Below are positions 16,766 through 25,451 of a stretch of DNA of 64,000 nt, in pieces. The stretch lies in NCBI GenBank assembly GCA_015059045.1, contig SVBD01000005.1, positions 25,234-89,233 on the forward strand. The letters run 5' to 3'. The notes below the pieces were generated by a model. That model was not told the DNA's origin, searched no databases, and saw only the letters and a program-made list of their open reading frames with translations. Source of the stretch: Erysipelotrichaceae bacterium (GTDB lineage: Bacteria; Bacillota_I; Bacilli_A; RFN20; CAG-449). A program made the position numbers and the translations under genes. Within the stretch, counting starts at the first letter, position 1; every line of letters starts with the position of its first letter.

Positions 16766-18464
16766 AGTCTATCTTAAGATTTTTACTAATTTCTAATAAG
16801 TCTTGTTTATTTACTTTTAGTACTTTTCTATCGTATGTGAAGAGTCCATTTGTTTCATCTTCAACATCGCTAACTTGAGTGTAGATACATCCGCATACTC
16901 CTAAAGGAATTAATGGAACAATTTGTTCGTTATATAATTTGTTAAATCCTTCTTGGAATTCTTCTTGTGTTTTATAGATTTTATAACCATAAGTCTTTTC
17001 TAAATTGAAACTATGTTTTAAATCTTTATATACATATCCACCGAATTCGGAAATAATAATTGGTTTATTTTCTTTTTGGACTTTAATCTCTTTGAAGTAA
17101 ACATGTTTTGATACTACATCAGAATTCTTACCGTTAAACCAACCACTTGTTGCATCATAAATTCTTGATGGATCAAGTTCTTTGATCTTAGGGAAGACTT
17201 TATCTGTATCAAATTGTCCCCAACCTTCATTGAAGATGGTGTAATAACATACAGATGGTGAGTTAAATAACAAATTGATAGTATCTTTAGCTTGTTTTAA
17301 GAAAATATCTTTAATTTCTTTTTTTACATGCTTTCCATATTTAGCGTTATTTTGTAACCCGATAGTAGGTAATACTGTTTCTTTGAAGAAATGATATTTT
17401 CCATTATTTACAAAATCTTGGAAAACAATCATTCCTAATTTATCACATAAATAATAGAAATATAATGGTTCGATTTTAATGTGCTTTCTTAATGTGTTAA
17501 AGCCTAATTCTTTTAAAGCGATAATTTCTTCTTCGAATTTCTTGTTTGTTTTAGGAGTTAGGATACCATCACTGAAATAACCTTGATCTAATAATCCATG
17601 GAAGAAATAAGGTTTTTTATTTAATAGAATTCTTGAAATTCCTTTATAGTTTTTAATTTCTAATGTTCTTAAAGCAAAGTAACTAGAAATTTGATCATCT
17701 TCACTTTCTAATGTAAATTTATATAAGTAAGGATTTTCTGGAGTCCAGTTAACTGGATTTGGAATAGGGATAGTAATATTGTTAACTTGGAAATCCTTTT
17801 TAATAATTCCATCTGGAGTATTGATAATAATTCTTTTTTTCTTAATATTTGTGTTAATTTCTAAATTTACTGAATCTAATGTGACATTGATTTTAATGCC
17901 TTTGAAATTGTTTTTTGAATATGATTCAATCCAAACGCTTTTCCAAATACCAGAAGTTTTTGTATACCACATTCCTTTACTTTCAAAAGTTTGTTTTCCA
18001 TAACAATATTTAATATCTAAGTTATCAATTACTTTGACTATTAATTCGTTTTCATCTTCTAAATAATCTTGAATTTCAAAACTAAAAGGAATATATCCGC
18101 CTTCATTTCTACCTACGAATTTATTATTTAGATATACTTCAGTAATTTGATCTACTGAATCGAAATGTAGTTCGACGATATCTTTTACAAAATCTTTTTC
18201 TAATTTAAATTTTTTACGATAAAAAATAATTTCGTTTTTTTCAAGATATTTATTATTTAGTCCTGCAAGGGTTGACTCGATTGGATAAGGAACGATTACT
18301 TCTTTCGAAAAAGAAGAAGGTAATTTGTCTTCAAAAGAAAATTCGATATCCCATTTCCCATTTAAACAAATATACGAATCTCTTTTAAATTGTGGACGAG
18401 GATATTCTTTTAAAGGAATAACTTCAATTGGATTTGAATCGGAAGAAAGTTGAATCTTACTCAT
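16764..18464 (-). CDS. Glycoside hydrolase family 2 enzyme (beta-galactosidase/beta-glucuronidase type)
   Basis: This cytoplasmic GH2 enzyme has no signal peptide and 566 residues, near the beta-glucuronidase-size members. Domains in order: a jelly-roll sugar-binding domain (about residues 20-180), an Ig-like domain (about 185-270) and a TIM barrel (about 275-566). The acid/base Glu413 lies in FNEGWGQF and the nucleophile Glu473 in IISEFGGY. It hydrolyses a beta-glycoside; proximity to galM-galT-galK suggests a beta-galactoside, but GH2 also includes glucuronidases and mannosidases and the exact sugar cannot be fixed. AAGGAG precedes the start. It is transcribed toward the CarD gene. Confidence 0.88.
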   Translation of the reverse strand: MSKIQLSSDSNPIEVIPLKEYPRPQFKRDSYICLNGKWDIEFSFEDKLPSSFSKEVIVPYPIESTLAGLNNKYLEKNEIIFYRKKFKLEKDFVKDIVELHFDSVDQITEVYLNNKFVGRNEGGYIPFSFEIQDYLEDENELIVKVIDNLDIKYCYGKQTFESKGMWYTKTSGIWKSVWIESYSKNNFKGIKINVTLDSVNLEINTNIKKKRIIINTPDGIIKKDFQVNNITIPIPNPVNWTPENPYLYKFTLESEDDQISSYFALRTLEIKNYKGISRILLNKKPYFFHGLLDQGYFSDGILTPKTNKKFEEEIIALKELGFNTLRKHIKIEPLYFYYLCDKLGMIVFQDFVNNGKYHFFKETVLPTIGLQNNAKYGKHVKKEIKDIFLKQAKDTINLLFNSPSVCYYTIFNEGWGQFDTDKVFPKIKELDPSRIYDATSGWFNGKNSDVVSKHVYFKEIKVQKENKPIIISEFGGYVYKDLKHSFNLEKTYGYKIYKTQEEFQEGFNKLYNEQIVPLIPLGVCGCIYTQVSDVEDETNGLFTYDRKVLKVNKQDLLEISKNLKID

Positions 18465-18530
18465 AGTATTTGTCTCCTTGAATTTTGATATGATTGATTA
18501 GATTTGAATCACGTCATATCTATTAAAATA

Positions 18531-18539
18531 AGTATAACA
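18531..18539 (-). promoter_or_regulatory. Extended -10 promoter for the GH2 gene
   Basis: On the minus strand TGTTATACT (extended -10 TG-n-TATACT) lies about 70 bases upstream of the GH2 start. No good -35 is seen at the right distance. Arms GATATGA/TCATATC flank the region between this promoter and the gene and could be an operator. Confidence 0.45.
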
Positions 18540-18645
18540 CAAACAATAAGTAATTAAATAATCAATTTGAATAGAATAAAAGCTTATGCATCGAGTTTTA
18601 CTGGGAAATCTCAAGGGAAATATATAAATTTATTAAATTTAGGTA

Positions 18646-18675
18646 TTGCAATAAAGGCTTATTAAAATTTATAAT
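18646..18675 (+). promoter_or_regulatory. Sigma-A promoter for the acidic-linker membrane protein
   Basis: TTGCAA at 18646-18651 and TATAAT at 18670-18675 are separated by 18 bases, about 30 bases before the ATG. Confidence 0.65.
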
Positions 18676-18703
18676 AAAATAAATAGAAACATGGAGGGAA
18701 ATC

Positions 18704-19930
18704 ATGAGACATGTAAAAAAATTATTTGTGCTATTTGTTGCTTTAGCATTAGCAGTTTTAACTTATTTTGTATTTATAGGTGGAAAAGATGAAGTACTAG
18801 CATTATTTGAAATTGCTAAAACCCAATATTTAACATGGGATTTCGCATTACCTGTATTAGATATTGCGATGCATATGGGATATTGTGTATTGTGCGGATT
18901 AGTAATCTTGTTACCATTAGTAGGTTTAATTGTATCACTAGTTAGAATTGGAAAAAGAAACAAGAAAACATTTGTTGATTTCTTATCATTATTAGCGTTT
19001 GCCGTTCCATTTATTTACCTTTCAACAATTTTAGTATCTTTTAAATTTGATGTTAAATTATTAGAAGATTTAATTGTTTTAATTGCTTGGGCAGTTTTAG
19101 GTGTATTCTTAGTAGCTTATGAAATCTTTGCATTATGCGAAATTAGAACTATTAAAGTAGCAGAAGTTAAAGAAGAAGCAAAAGAGAAAAAACCAACTGT
19201 TGAAGAACCAAAAGTAGAAGAAACAGTCGTACCAGAAGAACCAAAAGAAGAAGTTCCAGTAGCTGAAGAGGTTCAAGAAGAAATTCCTACTGAAGAAGTT
19301 GTAGAAGATGGTTTGTTAGGAAAAACATATACAGTTGTTGATGGAGACAATGTATTAAAATTAATGGTGGTTGGAGTTAATGGAAAAGAAACTAAGCCAG
19401 TATTTGAAAAAGTAGAAGATGTTCCAGTAGTTGAAGAAGCTCAAATAGAAGAAGTAGTTGAATCTAACGAAGAAGTAGAAGAAGGCGAAGAAGAATCTGA
19501 AACAGGAGAAAAAGCTAAATCACTATCTTATATTGAACGTTTAGCTGGCTCAGAAGAAGAATTAAGAAATGCATATTCAACAATTAAAAATCAATTATTA
19601 AAACACAGAAAAGTACACGCAAGAGTATCTAAATCATGTGAAACATTCCGTGCCGGCTATGATGAAGTCGCAAAAATTGTTGTTGCTGGTAAAGGCTTAA
19701 AATTATATTTAGCTTTAGATCCTTTCTCAGTAGATTCAGCAATTTATCATCAAAGAGATGCTTCTAGTAAGAAGAGATTTGTTGAAGTTCCTCTTGTTGT
19801 TAAAGTCAAATCTCCTTTATCAATTAAAAAAGCATGTCAATTAATTGACATTACTTGCGAAAAGAAGGAAATTCTTCCAAAATCTAGATATGAAGAAATC
19901 GATTATTCAGTAATCGAAGTTGTTCAATAA
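18704..19930 (+). CDS. Membrane protein with acidic linker and conserved C-terminal domain of unknown function
   Basis: The N-terminal part has about four transmembrane helices (near residues 7-25, 57-83, 94-112 and 118-143). A long Glu/Val/Pro-rich acidic linker (about 150-275) follows. The cytoplasmic C-terminal domain (about 275-395) contains YIERLAGSEEELRNAYSTIK and VAGKGLKLYLALDP; to my recollection this domain recurs in uncharacterised Bacillota proteins, with the same two motifs, attached to varied N-termini. No catalytic residues can be named. GGAGGG precedes the start. The function is unknown; a membrane-tethered adaptor or regulator is possible. Confidence 0.75.
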   Translation: MRHVKKLFVLFVALALAVLTYFVFIGGKDEVLALFEIAKTQYLTWDFALPVLDIAMHMGYCVLCGLVILLPLVGLIVSLVRIGKRNKKTFVDFLSLLAFAVPFIYLSTILVSFKFDVKLLEDLIVLIAWAVLGVFLVAYEIFALCEIRTIKVAEVKEEAKEKKPTVEEPKVEETVVPEEPKEEVPVAEEVQEEIPTEEVVEDGLLGKTYTVVDGDNVLKLMVVGVNGKETKPVFEKVEDVPVVEEAQIEEVVESNEEVEEGEEESETGEKAKSLSYIERLAGSEEELRNAYSTIKNQLLKHRKVHARVSKSCETFRAGYDEVAKIVVAGKGLKLYLALDPFSVDSAIYHQRDASSKKRFVEVPLVVKVKSPLSIKKACQLIDITCEKKEILPKSRYEEIDYSVIEVVQ

Positions 19931-19934
19931 TTTT

Positions 19935-19962
19935 ATGGCTACTAATTGTAGCCTTTTATTTA
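19935..19962 (+). terminator. Probable terminator
   Basis: The arms GGCTAC and GTAGCC with a five-base loop are followed by a short T-rich tail just before the next gene. Confidence 0.6.
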
Positions 19963-19972
19963 AGGTAAAAAT

Positions 19973-20416
19973 ATGAAAATTTGCGTTGTAAGTGATTCTC
20001 ATGGAGATAGGGAAATATTAAGAAAAATATATTTGTCTAATCCTAATTGCGATATTTATCTTCATTTAGGAGATAGTCAATTAGAAGAATATTTAATTAA
20101 TCCTTTTGTCAGTGTTAAAGGGAATTGTGATTATTTTTTAGATTTTCCTTCTTTTAGAATAATAAAAACTCCATATGGAAATATCTATTGTGAACACGGC
20201 CATATTCATGGGAAAGGTAATATTAGTTTGTTAGATCAATTTGATTGTAAAGTTTATTTGTATGGACATACTCATATTCATTTACTTGAACAAATAAAAG
20301 ATTATTATTTTGTTAATCCGGGGTCTGTATCTCGACCTAGAGATTCTACAAATGGAACTTATTTGATAATTGAATGTAGCAAAGATAAGATTGAATTTGA
20401 ATTTAAAGAGTTATAA
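19973..20416 (+). CDS. YfcE/MJ0936-type metallophosphoesterase
   Basis: A calcineurin-like phosphoesterase of 147 residues. Metal-ligand motifs in order: DSHGD at residues 8-12, HLGDS near 31, GNCD near 51, EHGHIHG near 75 and YGHTHIH near 97, with NPGSVSRPRD after them, as in the YfcE/MJ0936 family. These enzymes are small metal-dependent phosphodiesterases whose physiological substrate is usually undefined. Next to it, 14 bases downstream with its own RBS, is a small unknown gene, probably in the same operon. This end of the gene pair converges on the cation antiporter. Confidence 0.9.
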   Translation: MKICVVSDSHGDREILRKIYLSNPNCDIYLHLGDSQLEEYLINPFVSVKGNCDYFLDFPSFRIIKTPYGNIYCEHGHIHGKGNISLLDQFDCKVYLYGHTHIHLLEQIKDYYFVNPGSVSRPRDSTNGTYLIIECSKDKIEFEFKEL

Positions 20417-20430
20417 AGGAGAAGTAAATT

Positions 20431-20730
20431 ATGTGGGAACAAATTAAGTCAAAGCATCCATCAGTAATGATGAAATTAGAATATGAAGAGTTTGCAAATA
20501 TTGAAGTAGAAAAAACTATTAGCGGAGCAATTTCAAAATATGTAATAAACGTTGAAATTTATGATATTTGTAATGATTCTTGCACATTTTTTGATTTAAG
20601 AGAAGTAGAGAGTTCTTTAAAAAGAATAAAAAAAGAAATAGAGGAACTCTATAATGAAATTCCTCTATTTGATGATAATGATTTAGAAAATTGGGTGGAA
20701 GATTTCCACGATTTACTAAATGAATTTTAA
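20431..20730 (+). CDS. Hypothetical acidic cytoplasmic protein
   Basis: The 99-residue product is not recognised. It is acidic, without signal peptide or TM segment; the middle part looks beta-rich (residues 28-55) and the C-terminal part helical with Glu/Lys heptads (about 58-99). AAGGAG lies before the ATG and the gene follows the phosphoesterase after 14 bases. Its stop overlaps the stop of the opposing antiporter gene by four bases, with no terminator hairpin visible between them. Confidence 0.7.
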   Translation: MWEQIKSKHPSVMMKLEYEEFANIEVEKTISGAISKYVINVEIYDICNDSCTFFDLREVESSLKRIKKEIEELYNEIPLFDDNDLENWVEDFHDLLNEF

Positions 20731-21746
20731 ATAATTAAATAAACAATATATCCTAGTAAAGCAACACTTCCAAAGACGATTGTAGAAACGTTGAACCAAG
20801 TTTTGCTTTTTTCTTGTTCTTTTTTATCGACAAAAATATTTTTAATAACTAAGAAAATGAATGAAATGATAATTACAATAAATGCGATGATAGCCATATT
20901 TATTGCTTCGTTATCGTGCTGAGTAATTAATGATCCATCATAAGATAAGAATTCGCCAATACCGATAATGCAGAAATTGAAGAAACATGAACCAAAGATA
21001 TCACCTAATGCAGCATTGAAATTTCCTTTTCTACATAATGTGAAGCATGAAACTAGTTCTGGTAATGACGTTGCAATTGCTAAGAATAATGCTCCGGCAA
21101 CAGTTGCGCTTAAATTTAATTTTTCACCAAGAGCATCTGTTACATATGTAATTGCAATTGATACACCAACTAAAACAATTGCGCAAATAGAAAAGCGAAT
21201 TAATATTTGTTTAACTGTAAGTGGTGAAACTTCTTCTTTTTCTTCTTCATCATCTTCCTTTTCTTCTGATTTTGGTTGAAGATATATTACTAATCCATAT
21301 ACTACTAGAGCTAGAGGACAAATTAGATTAATTGGTCCAATAACAGGTTGGTATTGAGAAGGAACAAATAATCCATAAAAAATTAATAAATAGATTACTG
21401 ATACTCCAATTAAAGTAGAGTAGTGAGATTTATAATCAATTTTTGATTTACCAAATAATTTAAAGAAAGCTAAAAGACAGAATCCTAAAACTGATAAGTT
21501 AAATAAGTTAGAGCCAAGAACATTTCCTATAACTAAATCTTTTTCATGAACGAATAATGTTGCTGAAATGGAAGTGAATAATTCTGGAAGTGAAGTAACA
21601 GCGGCTAATAAAACGCCTCCTAAGAAAGCGCCGGAAATTTTAGTTTTTTTATCTAATAAATCAATATAGTTCCCTAACTTATCAGATAAGAAGACTAATC
21701 CGCCCGCAAGTACGATATATAAGATAATTAATACATAAAGTGGCAT
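20727..21746 (-). CDS. Ca2+/cation antiporter, CaCA family (YrbG-like Na+/Ca2+ exchanger)
   Basis: A 339-residue inner-membrane antiporter with about ten helices in two homologous halves. The alpha-1 repeat is GGVLLAAVTSLPELFTSISA followed by IGNVLGSNLFN; the alpha-2 repeat is GALFLAIATSLPELVS followed by GDIFGSCFFN. The two Glu residues of the TSLPE motifs are the cation-binding residues in this family. The halves are joined by an acidic cytoplasmic linker near residues 160-172 (EEKEDDEEEKEE). It probably exports calcium in exchange for sodium or protons. GGAGG precedes the start. Confidence 0.93.
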   Translation of the reverse strand: MPLYVLIILYIVLAGGLVFLSDKLGNYIDLLDKKTKISGAFLGGVLLAAVTSLPELFTSISATLFVHEKDLVIGNVLGSNLFNLSVLGFCLLAFFKLFGKSKIDYKSHYSTLIGVSVIYLLIFYGLFVPSQYQPVIGPINLICPLALVVYGLVIYLQPKSEEKEDDEEEKEEVSPLTVKQILIRFSICAIVLVGVSIAITYVTDALGEKLNLSATVAGALFLAIATSLPELVSCFTLCRKGNFNAALGDIFGSCFFNFCIIGIGEFLSYDGSLITQHDNEAINMAIIAFIVIIISFIFLVIKNIFVDKKEQEKSKTWFNVSTIVFGSVALLGYIVYLII

Positions 21747-21864
21747 ATTGATTCCTCCTAAACAATATTAATTCTATATTTTATAGATAAAAAAACAAGA
21801 TTTAGATTACTTTTAATTAATAAAAGTTAAATTTTGGCAATTAAAATCGACATTTTAATAAAAA

Positions 21865-21902
21865 TGTAAGCGTTAACATAAAATGTATTGAATTATTATG
21901 AT
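21865..21902 (+). promoter_or_regulatory. Promoter with perfect CcpA cre box
   Basis: TGTAAGCGTTAACA (21865-21878) matches the cre consensus TGWAANCGNTNWCA at every defined position. Its last six bases, TTAACA, double as a -35 hexamer, with TATGAT at 21897-21902 after an 18-base spacer. Binding of CcpA here would block RNA polymerase, so the lipoprotein at 21939 is predicted to be repressed when preferred sugars are present. Confidence 0.75.
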
Positions 21903-21938
21903 ACAAGTTTTAAAATAAATTTTAAAGGGAGAAAAAGT

Positions 21939-24900
21939 ATGAAAAATAAAAAGAGATTATTAACATTGGCTTTGCCTCTATTAGTGTTTTCTTTGGCTTT
22001 AACTTCATGTGCTGGTAATAATAAACCATCTACATCTGAAGATCCAACAACAAGTGAAGTTGTAACAAGCGAAGATCCAACAACAAGCAAAGATCCAACT
22101 ACAAGTAAAGATCCAACAACAAGCGAACAACCTTCAGAAGAACCTTCAGAGCAACCATCTGAAGAACCAAGTTCTGAAGACCCAGTAACAAGTGAAACAC
22201 CAGTTACATCAGAAACTCCAACAACAAGTGAGGTTCCAGTAACAAGTGAAGATCCAGTAACAAGTGAAGATCCAGTAACGAGTGTTACACCAGTGGTAAA
22301 TCCTTATGTTGTTGAAGTTAATGGTAATGCAAGTAATTTGACATTAAATCCTAATGCTTCAGGAGAAAATTTAGAGGCAGAATATATGATTAATGGCTTA
22401 ACTGTTGCTGCAGGAGATGTATTAGTTATTAAACATAATGGAGTTGCAGTTGAAAACATTGGCCCAGATCAAGGTGAAAATAATTTAGCATCAATTAATG
22501 GTGTGCTAACAGTACAATCTGCAGGAACTGTAGATGTATATTTTAAAGTTTACACTGATGGAGGACATTCAGTATGGATGTCTGGTTATGTTGCACCAAC
22601 TTTAACTCATGACTGGTATTTAGTCGGTAGTATGAATGGTTGGAAAGAAAATGAATTATTCGGCTTAACAGTTAATGAAGAAGATCCAAAAGTAGTTCAA
22701 TTACTTGGTGTTAATTTAACTGCAGGTGCAGAATTAAAAATTAAACAAATTGATGATGGAAATGATCAAACTAATGAATGGTATGGTTATGATTCATTAG
22801 TTGAAGATTTCAAAGGTCTAGTTAACACTGCTGAAGGTGGAAACATTATTATTAAAGAAACAGGAGTATATAACTTCTTATGGCATACTGAATATAAATC
22901 ATTAGCTATTTTACCTGAAGATTTTGATATTAGTGGTGGAGATTCTTCTGATCCTTCATCAGGAGAAGAACCAGGTAGTTCTAGTGAAACTCCACATGTT
23001 AGTCCAGTTGAAATTGAAATTGGTGGAAAATCATGTGAAGTAGTTCTTAATGATAAAGCTACGCCAGTTGAAAATTTAAAAGTAGAATACATGGTAAAAC
23101 AAGTGGCTGTAGAAGAAGGTCAAACAATTGTTATTAAAATTGATGGCGAAATTCTTGGTGCATATGGAATTGATACAGGTGCTAACTTAGTAAATAATGA
23201 AGGAACAGTAACAATTAGACAAACTGGTACTGTTGATGTATATTTCAAAGTATGGGCTGATGGAGGATATTCTATCTATGTAACAGGATATGAAGCACCA
23301 GTTGAAGGAAGCGACTATTATTTAGTTGGTTCAATGTCAGATTGGAGCGAAGGTGGAACATATCAATTCGTAACTCATAATGAAAATGAAGTTAAATTAT
23401 TAGGCGTTGCTTTAGAAGCAAACACTGAAATTAAAGTAAAAGTAGCTGGTACATGGGATAATGCAGGCGGCTATTATCAAGTAAAAGAAGGATGTAGAAA
23501 TCTTGTTTCAGAAGGTGATGGAGGAAACATCATTATTAAATCTTCTGGTGTTTATGATTTCTATTGGGACTTCTCAAGTAATCAATTATGGATTGAAAGA
23601 ACAGGAGATTTAGATCCAGTCGTACCTCCTTCTTCAGAAGATCCAGTAACAAGCGAAACACCAGTTACATCAGAACCTACAAGTGAAGAACCAAGTTCTG
23701 AAGACCCAGTAACAAGTGAAACGCCAGTTACATCAGAACCTACAAGTGAAGAACCAAGTTCAGAAGAACCAGTAACAAGTGAAACACCAGTTACATCAGA
23801 ACCTACAAGTGAAGAACCAAGTTCAGAAGATCCAGTAACAAGTGAAACACCAGTTACATCAGAACCTACAAGTGAAGAACCAAGTTCTGAAAATCCAGTA
23901 ACAAGTGAAACACCAGTTACATCAGAACCTACAAGTGAAGAACCAAGTTCAGAAGATCCAGTAACAAGTGAAACACCAGTGGTAAATCCTTATGTTGTTG
24001 AAGTTAATGGCGAGCCATATGATTTAGTTGTTAATGAAGAAGCTACTTTATATGAAAACCAACTTGGAGAATATATGCTATTACAAGTTGATGTTGAAGA
24101 AGGCGATGTAGTAGTTATTAAAATTGATGGCGAAATTCTTGGAGAATATGGAATTGATGATGGCGCTAACTTAGTAAATAACGAAGGAACAGTCACAATT
24201 AGACAAGCAGGTACTGTTGATGTATATTTCAAAGTATGGGCTGATGGAGGATATTCTATCTATGTAACAGGATATGAAGCACCAGTTGAAGAAAGCGAAT
24301 ATTATTTAGTTGGTTCAATGTCAGATTGGGAAAAAGTTGATTCATACATTTTCGTTCCACATAGCGAAAACGACTATGAAGTTGTATTAGAAAACGTTTC
24401 ATTAACAGCTGGTGATGAAATTAAAATTACAAATGGAGATGATATTTGGGTTGGATTTACAAATGTTAAATCAGGTTGTGTTGCAAGTGCAAATGTAGAA
24501 AAATCTCCTATTCCAGAAGGTAAAGATTTTAGTGATGATAATATTTTAATTAAAGATACAGGCGTTTATTCGTTCTATTATGACTTTAAAACTGGAGATG
24601 AAGCTAAATTATGGATTGCTAAAGTTAGTGGCGAAGAACCAGAGGAACCTGGAGAAGTAATCTATACAACAATTAATATTCATTATTATAACTATAAAGA
24701 ATGGTCAAAAGTTAATGCGTATTCGTGGACTAATCCATCTGGAGAAGTTGCGGGTACATGGCCTGGAACAGCAATGACTGAAGAAGGCGAAGGCTGGTAT
24801 ACAATTTCTCTTCAAGTTGATGAAACAAAAGTTGACAACTTAATGATTATTTTCAATGATGGTAATGCTCAAACAGCTAATATTGAATGTAATTCAGAAA

Positions 24901-25319
24901 TAGATCAATATTATTTTGGTTTGAATAGTGAAGTATATGATAGCAAAGAAGCTGTAAGTGAAAAGATTGCAGAATTAGAACAAGAACCTGTTCAAGTTAG
25001 ATATTTATATTTAAAACCTAATTCAAACTGGATTCAAGGAGACGCAAGATTTGCAGCATATTTCTTTGGAAATGGTGAAAAATGGGTTAGTATGACTGAT
25101 GAAGATAAAGATGGAATTTATGAATGTGAAATTCCGGAAGGTGGTTATACAAGTGTAATCTTCTGTAGAATGAACCCAAGTGCTTCTGCAAACAACTGGA
25201 ATAATAAGTGGGATCAAACAAATGATCTTACTTTATCTGAAACTAATAACTTGTATACAGTTAAAGAAGGAACTTGGAACCAAGGCGGAGGAACTTGGTC
25301 TTTACTTCCAACTGAATAA
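21939..25319 (+). CDS. Large multidomain lipoprotein with carbohydrate-binding-like modules
   Basis: ATG 21939 follows AAAGGGAG and gives a lipoprotein signal with lipobox LTSC. The mature protein (1126-residue precursor) alternates TSE/PSE-rich linkers with folded units. Three copies of a two-part unit occur: an EVNG...DVYFKV...GYSIYVTGYEAP beta-sandwich followed by YYLVGSMSDW...GGNIIIK...YDFYWD, the latter like starch-binding modules. Near the C-terminus VNAYSWTNPSGEVAGTWPGT resembles CBM26, and LKPNSNWIQGDARFAAYFF/VIFCRMNPSA is a domain often attached to amylases. No hydrolase motif is visible. It probably binds alpha-glucan at the cell surface. The cre box upstream agrees with a carbohydrate role. 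Confidence 0.78.
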   Translation: MKNKKRLLTLALPLLVFSLALTSCAGNNKPSTSEDPTTSEVVTSEDPTTSKDPTTSKDPTTSEQPSEEPSEQPSEEPSSEDPVTSETPVTSETPTTSEVPVTSEDPVTSEDPVTSVTPVVNPYVVEVNGNASNLTLNPNASGENLEAEYMINGLTVAAGDVLVIKHNGVAVENIGPDQGENNLASINGVLTVQSAGTVDVYFKVYTDGGHSVWMSGYVAPTLTHDWYLVGSMNGWKENELFGLTVNEEDPKVVQLLGVNLTAGAELKIKQIDDGNDQTNEWYGYDSLVEDFKGLVNTAEGGNIIIKETGVYNFLWHTEYKSLAILPEDFDISGGDSSDPSSGEEPGSSSETPHVSPVEIEIGGKSCEVVLNDKATPVENLKVEYMVKQVAVEEGQTIVIKIDGEILGAYGIDTGANLVNNEGTVTIRQTGTVDVYFKVWADGGYSIYVTGYEAPVEGSDYYLVGSMSDWSEGGTYQFVTHNENEVKLLGVALEANTEIKVKVAGTWDNAGGYYQVKEGCRNLVSEGDGGNIIIKSSGVYDFYWDFSSNQLWIERTGDLDPVVPPSSEDPVTSETPVTSEPTSEEPSSEDPVTSETPVTSEPTSEEPSSEEPVTSETPVTSEPTSEEPSSEDPVTSETPVTSEPTSEEPSSENPVTSETPVTSEPTSEEPSSEDPVTSETPVVNPYVVEVNGEPYDLVVNEEATLYENQLGEYMLLQVDVEEGDVVVIKIDGEILGEYGIDDGANLVNNEGTVTIRQAGTVDVYFKVWADGGYSIYVTGYEAPVEESEYYLVGSMSDWEKVDSYIFVPHSENDYEVVLENVSLTAGDEIKITNGDDIWVGFTNVKSGCVASANVEKSPIPEGKDFSDDNILIKDTGVYSFYYDFKTGDEAKLWIAKVSGEEPEEPGEVIYTTINIHYYNYKEWSKVNAYSWTNPSGEVAGTWPGTAMTEEGEGWYTISLQVDETKVDNLMIIFNDGNAQTANIECNSEIDQYYFGLNSEVYDSKEAVSEKIAELEQEPVQVRYLYLKPNSNWIQGDARFAAYFFGNGEKWVSMTDEDKDGIYECEIPEGGYTSVIFCRMNPSASANNWNNKWDQTNDLTLSETNNLYTVKEGTWNQGGGTWSLLPTE
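23131..23345 (+). repeat. Long direct repeat, copy 1
   Basis: This stretch is nearly identical in DNA sequence to 24115-24329 (offset 984 bases). It encodes the second copy of the beta-sandwich and the start of the YYLVGSMSDW module. The near-identity at DNA level suggests recent duplication or gene conversion. Confidence 0.85.
23631..23978 (+). repeat. 63-bp tandem repeat, five copies plus a partial sixth
   Basis: The 21-residue unit SSEDPVTSETPVTSEPTSEEP is repeated in frame with few changes (Asp to Glu or Asn at position 4). It forms an unstructured, Thr/Ser/Glu/Pro spacer between modules of the surface lipoprotein. A whole number of codons per unit means copy-number change keeps the frame. 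Confidence 0.92.
24115..24329 (+). repeat. Long direct repeat, copy 2
   Basis: This is the partner of 23131-23345 and lies after the 63-bp tandem array, encoding the third copy of the beta-sandwich and module start. Confidence 0.85.
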
Positions 25320-25335
25320 AATTTATACTTTTAAT

Positions 25336-25374
25336 AAAATATTACCTCTTATTTTTAATAAGAGGTAATATTTT
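25336..25374 (+). terminator. Terminator after the large lipoprotein
   Basis: The inverted repeat has arms of about 16-18 bases (core ATTACCTCTTATT and AATAAGAGGTAAT) around a TTT loop and ends in TTTT. Confidence 0.88.
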
Positions 25375-25398
25375 GAAATATGTATTTTGATTTGTCTA

Positions 25399-25427
25399 TT
25401 GATTAGATGAAGTAATAGTTATACAAT
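25399..25427 (+). promoter_or_regulatory. Sigma-A promoter for the small CBM-like lipoprotein
   Basis: TTGATT at 25399-25404 and TACAAT at 25422-25427 have a 17-base spacer, 25 bases before the ATG. Confidence 0.65.
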
Positions 25428-25451
25428 AAAATTAATAGGAGAATTATCGAT

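Noticed and set aside
21896..22090. Minus-strand frame opposite the lipoprotein signal peptide
   Set aside because: Shadow of the plus-strand gene; no RBS and low-complexity translation.
23631..23978. Regularly spaced repeats that might suggest a CRISPR array
   Set aside because: The 63-bp units are contiguous without unique spacers and are in-frame coding sequence of a lipoprotein linker; no cas genes.
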